Origin: Rhodothermales bacterium
GTDB taxonomy: Bacteria > Bacteroidota > Rhodothermia > Rhodothermales > VXPQ01
Length of the DNA stretch: 64,000 bases
Direction: 5' to 3'
NCBI GenBank assembly: GCA_951812335.1
Contig: OX638293.1
Span: 62,001-126,000, forward strand
The number at the start of each line of letters is the position of its first letter. The first letter of the stretch is position 1. This document shows positions 16,309 through 25,255 of this stretch, piece after piece. Made by a program: the position numbers and the translations under genes. The notes under the pieces were generated by a model that did not search any database, was not told the DNA's origin, and saw only the letters and a list, made by a program, of their open reading frames with translations.

Positions 16309-18813
16309 ATGAACATCTCGTACAATTGGTTACGGGAATACGCACCCGTCCGGGAGACCCCGGAGGAGCTTGCAGATATCCTCACTATGGGCGGTCTGGA
16401 AGTAGAAAGCATTGACGAGACAGGTTCGTCGATGGATGGGGTGATCGTAGGACGCGTGGAGCGTGTACGTCCACACCCGAATGCCCATCGTCTCTCGTGT
16501 TGCGAGGTCGATCTGGGCGGGCCGGATCCTGCCCGCATCGTGTGCGGCGCACCGAATGTCGCCGAGGGACAATATGTCCCCGTAGCCACGCCGGGCGCAA
16601 CGCTTATGCTACCTGATCGGAAAGACTCCGATAAACGCACGCCCGTCGCCATCCGAAAGACAAAACTTCGGGGGGAGCCTTCGGAAGGCATGATCTGTGC
16701 GGAAGACGAACTGGGGCTCTCCGATAACCACGACGAAATCATGGTGCTGACCGGTGCGCCCGACGCCGAGCCCCGCATCGGGCAGCCTTTTTCGGAATAC
16801 CTCGCGGCCTGCGGCGTCGTATACCGGGACGCCGTGCTGGACATCAGCGTCACGCCTAACCGCCCGGATGCAACCAGCCACCTGGGCGTAGCCCGCGATG
16901 CAGCGGCTCTCACAAACATCCCGCTTCGCCTCCCGGAGGCGCCCGAACCGAAACCCGGCGGCGAAGCTGCCGACCTCGTTACGATCGACATACAGGCGCC
17001 CGAGGCGTGTCCGCGGTACGTGGCGACGATCGTGCGCGACGTAACCGTCCGCGAATCTCCCGCCTGGCTCCAGGCAAAGCTGAAAGCCATCGGGTTGCGG
17101 CCCCACAACCACATCGTAGATGTCACGAACTACCTTCTCCATGATGTGGGTCAACCGCTGCACGCTTTCGATTTCGACACCATTGCAGGACAGCACATTC
17201 GCGTACATCTCACCCAGGAGGCCACGCCCTTTACCACCCTCGACGATAAGGAGCACTCCATCCCTCCCGGGACCATCATGATTTCGGACGCCGAAGGCGA
17301 CGTAGCGATCGGCGGTGTGATGGGCGGGCAAAATTCGGAGGTCCGCGAAACCACAAGGAACGTACTCGTCGAGTCCGCCTTTTTCGACCCGTCGCATATC
17401 CGCAGGGCCGCGAAGGCGCTCGGCATCCAGAGCGATGCCTCCTATCGCTTCGAGCGCGGCGTTGACCCAACCGGGCAGGTACGCGCTGCTGCCCGGGCTG
17501 CCGCCCTCATAGCGGAACTGGGCGGTGGAACGGTCGTCCCCGGTATGGTAGACGCACATCCCGCACCTTCTTCGCCCAGGCACATTACCGTACGCGCAGA
17601 GCGGATAGACAGCTTGCTTGGCGTGCACATTCCCCTCGAAACCACCGAACGCCTGTTGCAAGGCATCGGATTCGACATAGAACGACAAGGCAACGCGGAA
17701 ACAACCCGGCTTCGCTGCACCGTTCCCTCTTTCCGGCCCGATATCGAGCGCGAAGTAGATGTAATCGAGGAAATTGTGCGTCTCTACGGGTATGACAACA
17801 TACCTGAGCCAGTCCAGGCGGCCTCTCTGTCGACAGGTACATTGCACGAAAACCCCGAAACGCGCCTGCGACAGGCAGCCCGCACCCTGCTTGCCTGCAC
17901 CGGCCACCGGGAAATCTACACGAACAGTATGTTACGGTCGGAAACGGCCGAACAGTTTGCCAGGTTCGCGGGAGATGCACCCGATCGTGTCGTCAGGACG
18001 CTTAACCCGATCTCCAGCGAAATGGCGGCCCTGCGTCCCAGCTTGTTGCCCGGCGCCCTGCAGGTCATTGCCTTCAATCGCAATCATGGACAGCGCTCGC
18101 TGCGGTTTTTCGAATTCGGCCATGTGTTCCGTCGCACAAACGATCGGAACCGGAACGAAACCGCCGTGGAAAACTATGCGGAGTACGAATCCTTGCTGCT
18201 GACTTTGTCGGGCCAGGCAACGGACACCGGTTGGAATACGTCCGCTCGGGATTTCGATCTGTTCGATGCGAAGGGCGCTGTGGAGATGCTGCTCCGGCAC
18301 GTACGGGCGCCCGAGTTCCGTATGGTACCTGTCCATACCCCCGTGACCGGAACATCTTGCCGGCTTGACATCTTTTCGAACGATGTCCGCATTGGAAGCG
18401 TCCTTGAGGTGGCTCCGGACCTTTCCGGCGGAAACACCCCGGAAGAAACCGTCTATGCGGCGGAACTGAATTGGACCGAAGCAGTGCGGTTGGCAACGCC
18501 ATACCTTGATAGCACGTATCGACCTGTAGAACGGTATCCCGCAGTGGACCGCGATATTGCTCTGGTCGTTGGCCGTGAGGAACCGGCGGGAGCTATACTG
18601 CAAACGATTCGACGCGCCGGGGGGCGCCTGTTGCAACAGGCGCACCTCTTTGACCTCTACGAAGGCGAACATGTAGACCCGGGCAAAAAAAGCGTGGCTT
18701 TTGCCCTGCGCTTTGGCGCCAAGCGGACGCTCAAAGACCGGGAAGTGAACAAAAGGATAGCTCGTATCGTCCACGCGCTGGAAAAAGAACACGGCGCCTT
18801 TTTGCGAAGTTAG
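16309..18813 (+). CDS. pheT: Phenylalanyl-tRNA synthetase beta subunit
   Basis: The 834-residue protein starts MNISYNWLREYAP, the standard PheT beginning; the frame is open 14 codons earlier without family resemblance. It has the EMAP-like tRNA-binding domain (about 40-150), B3/B4 editing domain, B5 domain with FRPDIEREVDVIEEIVRLYGYDNIP, and a C-terminal FDX-ACB domain (RYPAVDRDIALVV...RTLKDREVNKR). It pairs with PheS. A 282-bp gap with a repeat element lies between the two genes, so they may need separate initiation or long read-through. Confidence 0.97.
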   Translation: MNISYNWLREYAPVRETPEELADILTMGGLEVESIDETGSSMDGVIVGRVERVRPHPNAHRLSCCEVDLGGPDPARIVCGAPNVAEGQYVPVATPGATLMLPDRKDSDKRTPVAIRKTKLRGEPSEGMICAEDELGLSDNHDEIMVLTGAPDAEPRIGQPFSEYLAACGVVYRDAVLDISVTPNRPDATSHLGVARDAAALTNIPLRLPEAPEPKPGGEAADLVTIDIQAPEACPRYVATIVRDVTVRESPAWLQAKLKAIGLRPHNHIVDVTNYLLHDVGQPLHAFDFDTIAGQHIRVHLTQEATPFTTLDDKEHSIPPGTIMISDAEGDVAIGGVMGGQNSEVRETTRNVLVESAFFDPSHIRRAAKALGIQSDASYRFERGVDPTGQVRAAARAAALIAELGGGTVVPGMVDAHPAPSSPRHITVRAERIDSLLGVHIPLETTERLLQGIGFDIERQGNAETTRLRCTVPSFRPDIEREVDVIEEIVRLYGYDNIPEPVQAASLSTGTLHENPETRLRQAARTLLACTGHREIYTNSMLRSETAEQFARFAGDAPDRVVRTLNPISSEMAALRPSLLPGALQVIAFNRNHGQRSLRFFEFGHVFRRTNDRNRNETAVENYAEYESLLLTLSGQATDTGWNTSARDFDLFDAKGAVEMLLRHVRAPEFRMVPVHTPVTGTSCRLDIFSNDVRIGSVLEVAPDLSGGNTPEETVYAAELNWTEAVRLATPYLDSTYRPVERYPAVDRDIALVVGREEPAGAILQTIRRAGGRLLQQAHLFDLYEGEHVDPGKKSVAFALRFGAKRTLKDREVNKRIARIVHALEKEHGAFLRS

Positions 18814-18877
18814 CGAATCTCTTTGCACACGTTGCGCATTCATTAAAACAGTATCCCCTTGACTCCCTGACCTGTCG

Positions 18878-19237
18878 ATGACCGAGAAGACGAGCGATTC
18901 CATGCCAGAACCCGATACCGATGCGCCGAACATGGATCCCGGAATCGAAGAGGGCATGCATGAACGCGCCGAAAAAGAGAAGCCGCCGCCACCGGAACCT
19001 GCCTTGCTGGACGCCTTGCGCTGCCGTGTCGAGGAAGCCGTCAAGGCCATTGAACATCTGCGCACAACCAACACCGCTCTCCTGAAACGAATACGCGAAC
19101 TGGAAAAGCGCCCCGAAATCGACCGAGACCATGCATTCTTCTCGCTATCGCGCGACCCGGATTCGCTAAAGAACGATTTGCGTTCCTTCATTGAAACGCT
19201 CGACGAGTATATGGAACAGGAGCGCGACGATGCATAA
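18878..19237 (+). CDS. Small coiled-coil protein upstream of zapA
   Basis: The 119-residue acidic protein has a disordered N-terminus rich in Pro, Asp and Glu, then a helical stretch (LLDALRCRVEEAVKAIEHLRTTNTALLKRIRELEKRP) that should form a coiled coil, and an acidic tail. I do not recognise a family. A small coiled-coil gene between pheT and zapA is common in Bacteroidota, so it may work with ZapA in cell division, as ZapB does elsewhere. It lies 64 bp after pheT and 39 bp before zapA. Confidence 0.7.
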   Translation: MTEKTSDSMPEPDTDAPNMDPGIEEGMHERAEKEKPPPPEPALLDALRCRVEEAVKAIEHLRTTNTALLKRIRELEKRPEIDRDHAFFSLSRDPDSLKNDLRSFIETLDEYMEQERDDA

Positions 19238-19276
19238 CGCACCCGCTACCCGATCCCGCATAAACCGATAATCACC

Positions 19277-19609
19277 GTGTCCAAGTCCATTCGCGTCCGC
19301 ATCCTGAACCGCGACTATTCCCTGCAAGTAGACAGGCGGAACGAGCAACGCGTACGCAAAATGGCGCAATACGTCGACACCAGGATCCGGCAATTCCAGC
19401 AAGACCATCCCGATCAGTCGGATATAACAGGCCCTGTCATTGTGGCGCTGGGTATTGCCGAGGAACTCTTTGCAGAACGCGAGGAGTGGACCGCCGCCGA
19501 GAACGACCGGAATGCGGATATCGGGGAGCTCATTGCCTCGCTGGACGCGGTGCTGGTTTCCGGCGGATCGTCGACCCTTTCACGCAAGGGAAGAGGTGGT
19601 CCGGGTTGA
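19277..19609 (+). CDS. zapA: Cell division protein ZapA
   Basis: The 110-residue protein has the ZapA pattern: a short N-terminal beta domain (SIRVRILNRDYSLQV), then RRVRKMAQYVDTRI-type and a long helix (IVALGIAEELFAEREEW). ZapA binds and bundles FtsZ filaments at midcell. The start is GTG. The C-terminal tail is glycine- and serine-rich. It ends 52 bp from the convergent ubiE-type gene. Confidence 0.85.
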   Translation: MSKSIRVRILNRDYSLQVDRRNEQRVRKMAQYVDTRIRQFQQDHPDQSDITGPVIVALGIAEELFAEREEWTAAENDRNADIGELIASLDAVLVSGGSSTLSRKGRGGPG

Positions 19610-19661
19610 TTGGACAGATTCTATCAAAATTTAAAGCGCAGCGTTGCGATTCTGTATGTTC

Positions 19662-20405
19662 TCAAACAACAGGAACCCGCCCCCTGTACAGGGAGACCAC
19701 CCCGAACGTCAGCGGCTTCCATAACAGATCTGCGTACCCGGCCTCCCGGAGTTCGTCCAGAAAGTCCTCTCCCGACGGAAACACCTTCACGGAGGCAGGC
19801 AGGTACTGGTAGGCTGCCGGATTGCCCGACAGAAGACGGCCGATAAAGGGCAGCACGACATTCGAGTAGACCTCGTACAACTTCCGGATCGGAAATGCGC
19901 CGGGCCGGCTGAACTCGAGGATCACCAGCACCCCCCCTGGACGGAGCACGCGCCGCATCTCCCGGATACCGTCCTGAAGGTTCTCGAAGTTTCGTACGCC
20001 GAACCCCACCAGGGCCGCGTCGAAACAAGCGTCCGGAAAAGACAAACGGGCCGCATCTCCGCACTCGAGCGTGACGGTCCCGTCGAGACCCAGGCGCCGG
20101 ACCTTCATCCGGCCCCGCGCCAGCATCTGCTCGGAAAGATCGACGCCCACGACGCGCTCGGGGCCAAGCCCGGCGGCGGCGATAGCCAGATCGGCGGTAC
20201 CGGTCGCTATATCCAGAATCCGGGCCGGCGCTTCCGCGCGCAGCAGACGAATCGCCGCCCGGCGCCACACGCGGTCCATACCGAAACTCAGCAGCCGATT
20301 GAGCAGATCGTACCGGGGCGCCACCCCGTCGAACATGGCTTCGACGGCTTCTCTCTTGCCGGGAGCTTGTCCCGGCGGCGGCATACGGTGTGGAGATGTG
20401 GACAA
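19662..20405 (-). CDS. ubiE: Demethylmenaquinone methyltransferase
   Basis: The 247-residue class I SAM methyltransferase begins with the family segment VEAMFDGVAPRYDLLNRLLSFGMDRVWRR. It then shows SAM-binding motif I (ILDIATGTADLAIAAAG), GVDLSEQML and the UbiE/MenG signature GFGVRNFENLQDGIREMRRVLRPGGVLVILEFS. It methylates demethylmenaquinone in the last step of menaquinone synthesis; Bacteroidota use menaquinone, so that is the likely role (menG is an alternative name). It is a single-gene unit by spacing. Confidence 0.95.
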   Translation of the reverse strand: MSTSPHRMPPPGQAPGKREAVEAMFDGVAPRYDLLNRLLSFGMDRVWRRAAIRLLRAEAPARILDIATGTADLAIAAAGLGPERVVGVDLSEQMLARGRMKVRRLGLDGTVTLECGDAARLSFPDACFDAALVGFGVRNFENLQDGIREMRRVLRPGGVLVILEFSRPGAFPIRKLYEVYSNVVLPFIGRLLSGNPAAYQYLPASVKVFPSGEDFLDELREAGYADLLWKPLTFGVVSLYRGRVPVV

Positions 20406-20546
20406 GACGCAATAAAATATCCGTTATTCGACCGCAACATACGCACGACCCGATGTGCGGGGTCCGCCTTTGGCCTGTACAGCACCGTACGATGCGTTTA
20501 TGGTAACGTGTTGTTTCGACCGCGACCCCAAAACCTGTCCCTTACC

Positions 20547-21524
20547 TCAGAGGGCGTCGGCGATGCGCTGCGCCGTTTCCTCAAAGGGGCGGGGGCGCCA
20601 CCCCAGTTTTTCACGGGCAAACGTGTTGTCGTACCGGTTCACTGCGGACATGAAACGGGCATTGGCGCGAGGAAGAAGGGGTTCCGTACGGGTCAGAAAA
20701 GCGCCTGCTTCCGAGAAACATGCAAAAAATATAGCGGCTGCCGGCGCCAAACGAACGGTCGGGGGCGCCACCCCGCATGCCCGCGCCATCTGGTCGAAAA
20801 TTTCTTCCCAGGACAGGTTATGTCCCGCCAACACAAACCGTTCACCGACCTCGCCGTACTTCATTGCACGCATCATGCCGTCCGCCACATCCAGCACATC
20901 GACCACATTCGTAACGCCTGCAGGAAACATGAGCATCCGTTTGCGACGAATCTGATCCGCAATGCGCCGGGTATTCTCCCCTTTACGACCCAGGCCGAAA
21001 ATGAGAGAGGGATTTACCGTCACCGCATCCAGACCTTCCGCAATGCCTCGTTTCACCTCCAGTTCCGCAAGGTACTTCGAGTAGCCGTAGGTACTACTTG
21101 ATTTTGATCCCTGCCATTGCGCATTCTCGTCCAGGATGGCGTCGGAGCGATTGGGGCGGCCTAGAGCCGCCACGGACGAGACATGAACAAGGCGCCGGAT
21201 GCCCCCGGCGAGCGCCGCATTGACGACCGCTGCGGTTCCGTCCACATTGACGGACATGAGCCGATTCCGCACACGAGAAGAGCCAAAGCCGATATTTCCG
21301 GCAACATGATAGACGCACTCCACGCCCTGCATGGCCTGTTGAAGCGCCAGATCGTCTGCGATGTCTCCGAAGATGTGTTCAACTTCCTGTGCTGTCTCAC
21401 CGAGCAAGTCGAGTTTTGAGCCGGCGCGCCGGAAAACACGGACGGGAATCCCTTCCAGCACAAGTCGCCTGGTCAGCACGGCCCCCACAAATCCCGTGGC
21501 CCCCGTGACAAGAGTCATCGACAT
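20547..21524 (-). CDS. NAD(P)-dependent epimerase/dehydratase, SDR extended
   Basis: The 325-residue protein has the Rossmann motif TGATGFVG (about 7-14) and the SDR active-site pattern YGYSKYLAE. It most resembles dihydroflavonol-reductase-like or sugar-nucleotide epimerase members, including the DxxD and VDVLDVADGMMRAMK segment. The exact substrate is not readable. It starts 6 bp after the biotinyl carrier gene stop on the same strand, so the two are probably co-transcribed even though their functions do not obviously join. Confidence 0.88.
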   Translation of the reverse strand: MSMTLVTGATGFVGAVLTRRLVLEGIPVRVFRRAGSKLDLLGETAQEVEHIFGDIADDLALQQAMQGVECVYHVAGNIGFGSSRVRNRLMSVNVDGTAAVVNAALAGGIRRLVHVSSVAALGRPNRSDAILDENAQWQGSKSSSTYGYSKYLAELEVKRGIAEGLDAVTVNPSLIFGLGRKGENTRRIADQIRRKRMLMFPAGVTNVVDVLDVADGMMRAMKYGEVGERFVLAGHNLSWEEIFDQMARACGVAPPTVRLAPAAAIFFACFSEAGAFLTRTEPLLPRANARFMSAVNRYDNTFAREKLGWRPRPFEETAQRIADAL

Positions 21525-21530
21525 GGCAAA

Positions 21531-22046
21531 CTACTCTATTTCGAGGAGGATATCGTTCTTGCCGACCGCATCGCCCGGAGCCACATGCACCGCCTTTACA
21601 GCGCCCCTTCTCGCAATACGCAATTCATTTTCCATTTTCATGGCTTCAAGGACCAGAGCGCCGGTTCCCGCCTCGACAAGCTGCCCCGGTTCTACAGCCA
21701 CGGACAGGACCATACCAGGCATAGGCGCATGCACTTTCATCGTGGCGCTTGCAGGCCCCCCGGATAACCCGAAACGTTCAAGCAGCAGTGCCCGCTCGCT
21801 TTTCAAAGACACATCGAACGTATAGCCGCCGATCCTTATGCGCCGCCGATCCCCGGACGCTTCCAGAACCGTCGCCACATAACTCTTGCCATCTATCAGC
21901 AAGGCCATGCGTTCCTCTCCGAGGCGTTCGTATGAAAACGGGACGGTGCGGCCATCGAGCGTAAACTCGTCCGCGCGCACGGAAATATCCATAACCCGAT
22001 CGGCGCAGGCTATCTGAAAATGTTCTGAGGCTCGTTTTGTCGCCAT
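21531..22046 (-). CDS. Biotin/lipoyl attachment carrier protein
   Basis: The 171-residue protein ends in a biotinyl domain with the attachment motif EAMKMEN, preceded by VHAPMPGMVLSVAVEPGQ and followed by the paired half VHVAPGDAVGKNDILLEIE. The N-terminal half is the small beta-rich region seen in carboxyltransferase-associated carriers of acyl-CoA carboxylases. It should carry biotin between carboxylase and carboxyltransferase subunits. Those catalytic subunits are not in this window, so the carrier is orphaned here. Confidence 0.88.
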   Translation of the reverse strand: MATKRASEHFQIACADRVMDISVRADEFTLDGRTVPFSYERLGEERMALLIDGKSYVATVLEASGDRRRIRIGGYTFDVSLKSERALLLERFGLSGGPASATMKVHAPMPGMVLSVAVEPGQLVEAGTGALVLEAMKMENELRIARRGAVKAVHVAPGDAVGKNDILLEIE

Positions 22047-22093
22047 AATCCGGATCGGGAACGGTGTTATGCAATATAATACACTTCAAATAC

Positions 22094-22113
22094 AGGATAC
22101 TCTGATTAAGTCC
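22094..22113 (+). repeat. Dispersed element, copy F (20-bp end only)
   Basis: The sequence AGGATACTCTGATTAAGTCC is a perfect left end of the repeat family. Nothing else of the element follows. It lies between the biotinyl carrier gene and the small membrane-protein gene and, with copy G, brackets that single gene. Confidence 0.75.
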
Positions 22114-22134
22114 CCGGCATAGTCCTTGTTCATC

Positions 22135-22413
22135 ATGCATGCTTCCACGGACGGCGCAACAGGCCACGCGCGTACGAAAAGGGCGCTGAAATGGGTGATC
22201 CTGATCATAGGCGCCCTCTTCTTTATTCTCGTCCTCCGGGAAGCCATCGACCCGTACGGCGACCGGCCGTACATAGAGATCACCCATGGGGACCATGTCC
22301 ACTACGTGCCGCACGATCGGGACCCGAAGGTTTCCATCAGCAAATTCCCCACGACCCCACCCGGACCGGATGAAACCATTACGCCGGAAGGACGCATTGT
22401 GCCAAAGGAATGA
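22135..22413 (+). CDS. Small single-pass membrane protein
   Basis: The 92-residue protein has one transmembrane helix (ALKWVILIIGALFFILVL, about residues 18-35). A short exterior part follows with a HGDHVHYVPHD cluster of histidines and a proline-rich tail. I do not recognise the family. I chose ATG 22135 over a TTG three codons earlier. The gene is bracketed by repeat ends on both sides (22094-22113 and 22421-22506) and lies next to a metal-uptake cassette, so a metal-related role is possible but unproven. Confidence 0.6.
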   Translation: MHASTDGATGHARTKRALKWVILIIGALFFILVLREAIDPYGDRPYIEITHGDHVHYVPHDRDPKVSISKFPTTPPGPDETITPEGRIVPKE

Positions 22414-22420
22414 ATCCTGA

Positions 22421-22506
22421 AGGATACTCTGATTAAGTCCGCAAAACTCAGAGGTTGCGAGGGGCGTACAGCGCCGAGCGAAGCGGTTTTGATCAGAGTA
22501 TCCTTA
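22421..22506 (+). repeat. Dispersed element, copy G (86 bp, internal deletion)
   Basis: Both termini are present (AGGATACTCTGATTAAGTCC and GATCAGAGTATCCTTA) but the internal hairpin block is lost. The last three bases, TTA at 22504-22506, are the complement of the TAA stop of the TonB receptor gene on the minus strand. The element therefore sits between a plus-strand gene end and a minus-strand gene end. Confidence 0.88.
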
Positions 22507-24723
22507 AAACAACACTTTGACGAGCATCTTGATATTGCGTCCCTGCTGCGGCATGATGCTCTTTACCTTCGAAAGATGATCCCGGTACTCGGCGTTGGTT
22601 GCATTCTCGACGCCGATATCGAACGTGTACAAGGAGCGTCCTATCGAAAGGTAGTACTGCACATAGCCTCCAAACACGAGGTACCCGTCTGTCGGTTCTT
22701 CGAAATCGCCGAGACGATCCTGATTGCGTGCCGCCTCGGCGGAACCGGACACCCTGAGTTTACCCTTGGCGTACGCCGCTTCCAGGCGACCCCGCAGGGG
22801 AGGAATCAAGGGCATCGGTTCGTCGATATCGACCAGCGTACCGCGTACGTACGCCCCCGACCCGGAAAGGGTTACGGAGGGGGCGAGCTGTAGCGCAAAG
22901 GAGGCCTCCGATCCCGCCATACGCACCGTCGAGCCGGTTTGCTGGTATACCGCGAGAAGGGTGCGCACGCTGATCTCGCCTGTATTTCTGGGATAAATGA
23001 AATCCCGGATGTAATTGCGATACAGGTTCAGAGATGCGGAAAAACGCTCGCGCTGGTATTCCCCGAACACTTCCGCGCCCAATCCCTTTTCGACGCCGAG
23101 AGCCGCATTGCCTATTTCGAAGGTATATGCCGCCAGATGGGGCCCTGACGAGAACAATTCTTCGATCCCCGGCATGCGAATCGAGCGCACGCCGCCGATA
23201 CCCACGGAAAAATCGCTGCCGAATCGGCGAAACATACGAAAAGAGCCGGAAAAGCCTCCGGTCGTTCGGTTGCGGATCAGGCCTGCGAGTGTTTCCTGCC
23301 CAACGGTACGGGGGCGAACGATGCGCAGGTCGTAGCGAAGCCCCCCCTGAAACGACATGTTTTCCAGATTGATATCCTGATATCTGAACACGGCCACCGT
23401 CCACTCCCTCGAATTCGGAGTGAATGAAAAACCGCCGGAGGCATAATCGCGATACCCCCCCCAAATGCTTACCAGACGATTGTGCCTGCGCCCGTGGGTG
23501 CGGGCAAGAAGCCGACCATAGTACGACAGGAGTCCGAACTCGATGCCGAGTGCGCCGCTCGCTTCGTATTCCTGATGGAAATATCTCGAAAACGATCCCT
23601 CGAATTCGAGATGCGAAAACCGGGGCAAAACATCCAGTATCATGCCCTTCGTTTTCAGGTGACGGCGAGACAACTCGACATCGACGCCCTGCGGGTGCGC
23701 TCCGATAAACCCGCCCGGTATGCCGTACCGGGACGTGTAATAACTGCCGGAGACACCCGCATGACCCCATTCGCCGATGCGGCTGATCCCCACGGAACCG
23801 TTTCCGGTGATCAATGCGGTATTCGCAAGAATGCCGATCGGGGTGGATACGTCCCCCGAGTTTCGCAGGCTGCCGTCGGTGCGCACCGCAAAACCGCCGA
23901 TCGGCGCTTCCAGACTGAATCCTCCGGACAGGCCATCGTTGACGGATTGCCCCTGAAAAACGCCGACAGCATGAATCTCCGCGGGCATGATCACCGGAAC
24001 ATACCCGCGGACCACATTCACCACGCCGCCCAATGCGTTCGGCCCGTAAAGCAGCGCGGCCGGACCGCGAACCACTTCGATATGTTCCGTCATGAGCGGG
24101 TCTACCGCGACCGCATGATCGGCGGAGGTAGCGGACAGATCGCCGACACGCCCGCCATCTTCGATGACAAGCAGCCGGTCGCCGCCCAACCCCCGCAGGA
24201 CCGGTCGGGCAGGCGCCGGCCCCATGGACCTCATAGCAATGCCAGGCTCGTTATCGAGCGTTTCGGCAATGGTCGTTCCGAGGTGCTGCCGAAGCCGCTT
24301 GCCCCCCATCTCCATATCCGAATCGCTGATCATGTGGGACTCGCTTTGGCCGTCCACGATGACCTCGCCAAGCTGGATCAGCGAAACCGGCATCCGCAGG
24401 AGGACATGCGACGTATCCGAACCGGCGCCGCCCACTTCCACCAGGGTCACCAGAGGCTCGTAGCCTATGCGCCAGGCCTTGAGCGTGTACTGCCCGGCTT
24501 CCAGAAAACGGACCTCGAAACGACCTTCCCGATCCGTTCTCGAGCTACGATTGGCCTCTTCGACAAGGACCTGCGCAAAGCGGATCGGCTCTCCGGTTTG
24601 CGCATCCTCGATGGATCCTGCGATCACCGCCGTATGCTGCGCATGCGACGACGTTGCGGCCGTCATGGTCATGCACGCCGCAAAACCCATCCACAAAAAC
24701 CGGCAGAGCCCGAAGCAACGCAT
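22504..24723 (-). CDS. TonB-dependent receptor, ZnuD-like (cassette copy 1)
   Basis: The 739-residue protein has a signal peptide (MRCFGLCRFLWMGFAACMTMTAATSSHA), a carboxypeptidase-regulatory-like domain (GSIEDAQTGEPIRFAQVLVEEA...), a plug domain and an outer-membrane barrel ending KMLVKVLF. The plug segment RPVLRGLGGDRLLVIEDGGR...DHAVAVDPLMTEHIEVVRGPAALLYGPNALGGVVNV is typical of ZnuD-type zinc receptors. It should import a metal or metal complex across the outer membrane, driven by TonB. I chose the MRCF start, 32 codons inside the open frame, because it opens a clean signal peptide. Its TAA stop is the end of repeat copy G. It follows a His-rich lipoprotein by 7 bp. Confidence 0.9.
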   Translation of the reverse strand: MRCFGLCRFLWMGFAACMTMTAATSSHAQHTAVIAGSIEDAQTGEPIRFAQVLVEEANRSSRTDREGRFEVRFLEAGQYTLKAWRIGYEPLVTLVEVGGAGSDTSHVLLRMPVSLIQLGEVIVDGQSESHMISDSDMEMGGKRLRQHLGTTIAETLDNEPGIAMRSMGPAPARPVLRGLGGDRLLVIEDGGRVGDLSATSADHAVAVDPLMTEHIEVVRGPAALLYGPNALGGVVNVVRGYVPVIMPAEIHAVGVFQGQSVNDGLSGGFSLEAPIGGFAVRTDGSLRNSGDVSTPIGILANTALITGNGSVGISRIGEWGHAGVSGSYYTSRYGIPGGFIGAHPQGVDVELSRRHLKTKGMILDVLPRFSHLEFEGSFSRYFHQEYEASGALGIEFGLLSYYGRLLARTHGRRHNRLVSIWGGYRDYASGGFSFTPNSREWTVAVFRYQDINLENMSFQGGLRYDLRIVRPRTVGQETLAGLIRNRTTGGFSGSFRMFRRFGSDFSVGIGGVRSIRMPGIEELFSSGPHLAAYTFEIGNAALGVEKGLGAEVFGEYQRERFSASLNLYRNYIRDFIYPRNTGEISVRTLLAVYQQTGSTVRMAGSEASFALQLAPSVTLSGSGAYVRGTLVDIDEPMPLIPPLRGRLEAAYAKGKLRVSGSAEAARNQDRLGDFEEPTDGYLVFGGYVQYYLSIGRSLYTFDIGVENATNAEYRDHLSKVKSIMPQQGRNIKMLVKVLF

Positions 24724-24730
24724 GGTCTGC

Positions 24731-25183
24731 CTATTCCACAGTGACGGATATATCCGGCGTTGTGAAATCGGCGTGACCTTCATGCAGAAGTTGAACCCGT
24801 ATGGCGGTATCGCCGGCATCGCCTCCTTCCAGCGTAAACGTCCACCGACCCGTATAGGCTATGGTAACGATATTGCTGCCCCGGACCTCAACCCCCAAAG
24901 AAAATTCCTTGTCAAGGTCTTCGCCATGCACCTCATGTCCATCGTGATCGAGAAACTCGACCTCGATGTCGGACGTGGTTTCGCCGGCTCCGACGGTAAG
25001 CGATCCCGTCACTTTGGCCTCTTCGACGCGAACGACTTCTTCGTCGTCGAGAACGAGCACAAGACCTTCGGCGTCGGCATGCTCGTCATGGTCGTCGTCT
25101 TCGGCGGGATTGGAGCAGGCAGCCAGCCCGCCCATGATCAAAAATACAATAACGGCAACGCCGTACTGTTTGCGTACAAACAT
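24731..25183 (-). CDS. Histidine/aspartate-rich lipoprotein of metal cassette, copy 1
   Basis: The 150-residue protein has a lipoprotein signal (MFVRKQYGVAVIVFLIMGGLAACSN, lipobox Cys23). The mature start is a metal-binding-like cluster (AEDDDHDEHADAEG), and further histidines occur in FLDHDGHEVHGEDLD and LLHEGHADF. It is probably a periplasmic or surface metal-binding partner of the TonB receptor, whose start lies 7 bp downstream. I do not recognise a named family. In the second cassette only the signal peptide of this gene survives, fused to the receptor. Confidence 0.8.
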   Translation of the reverse strand: MFVRKQYGVAVIVFLIMGGLAACSNPAEDDDHDEHADAEGLVLVLDDEEVVRVEEAKVTGSLTVGAGETTSDIEVEFLDHDGHEVHGEDLDKEFSLGVEVRGSNIVTIAYTGRWTFTLEGGDAGDTAIRVQLLHEGHADFTTPDISVTVE

Positions 25184-25255
25184 GGCTCTCCTCTGATGTG
25201 TAGTGTAAATGTGTCTTGAGAAAACAAAACGCCGCCAGAACGGCGTGGGATGGGG

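Noticed and set aside
16609-17907. 432-codon frame antisense to pheT
   Set aside because: It is a shadow of pheT, which is fully supported by family motifs.
19624-20412. 262-codon alternative frame over ubiE
   Set aside because: Low-complexity arginine- and glycine-rich translation; the UbiE frame has all motifs.
23482-24744. 420-codon frame antisense to the TonB receptor
   Set aside because: It is a shadow; the matching frame in the second copy is broken into pieces, while the receptor frame is conserved.
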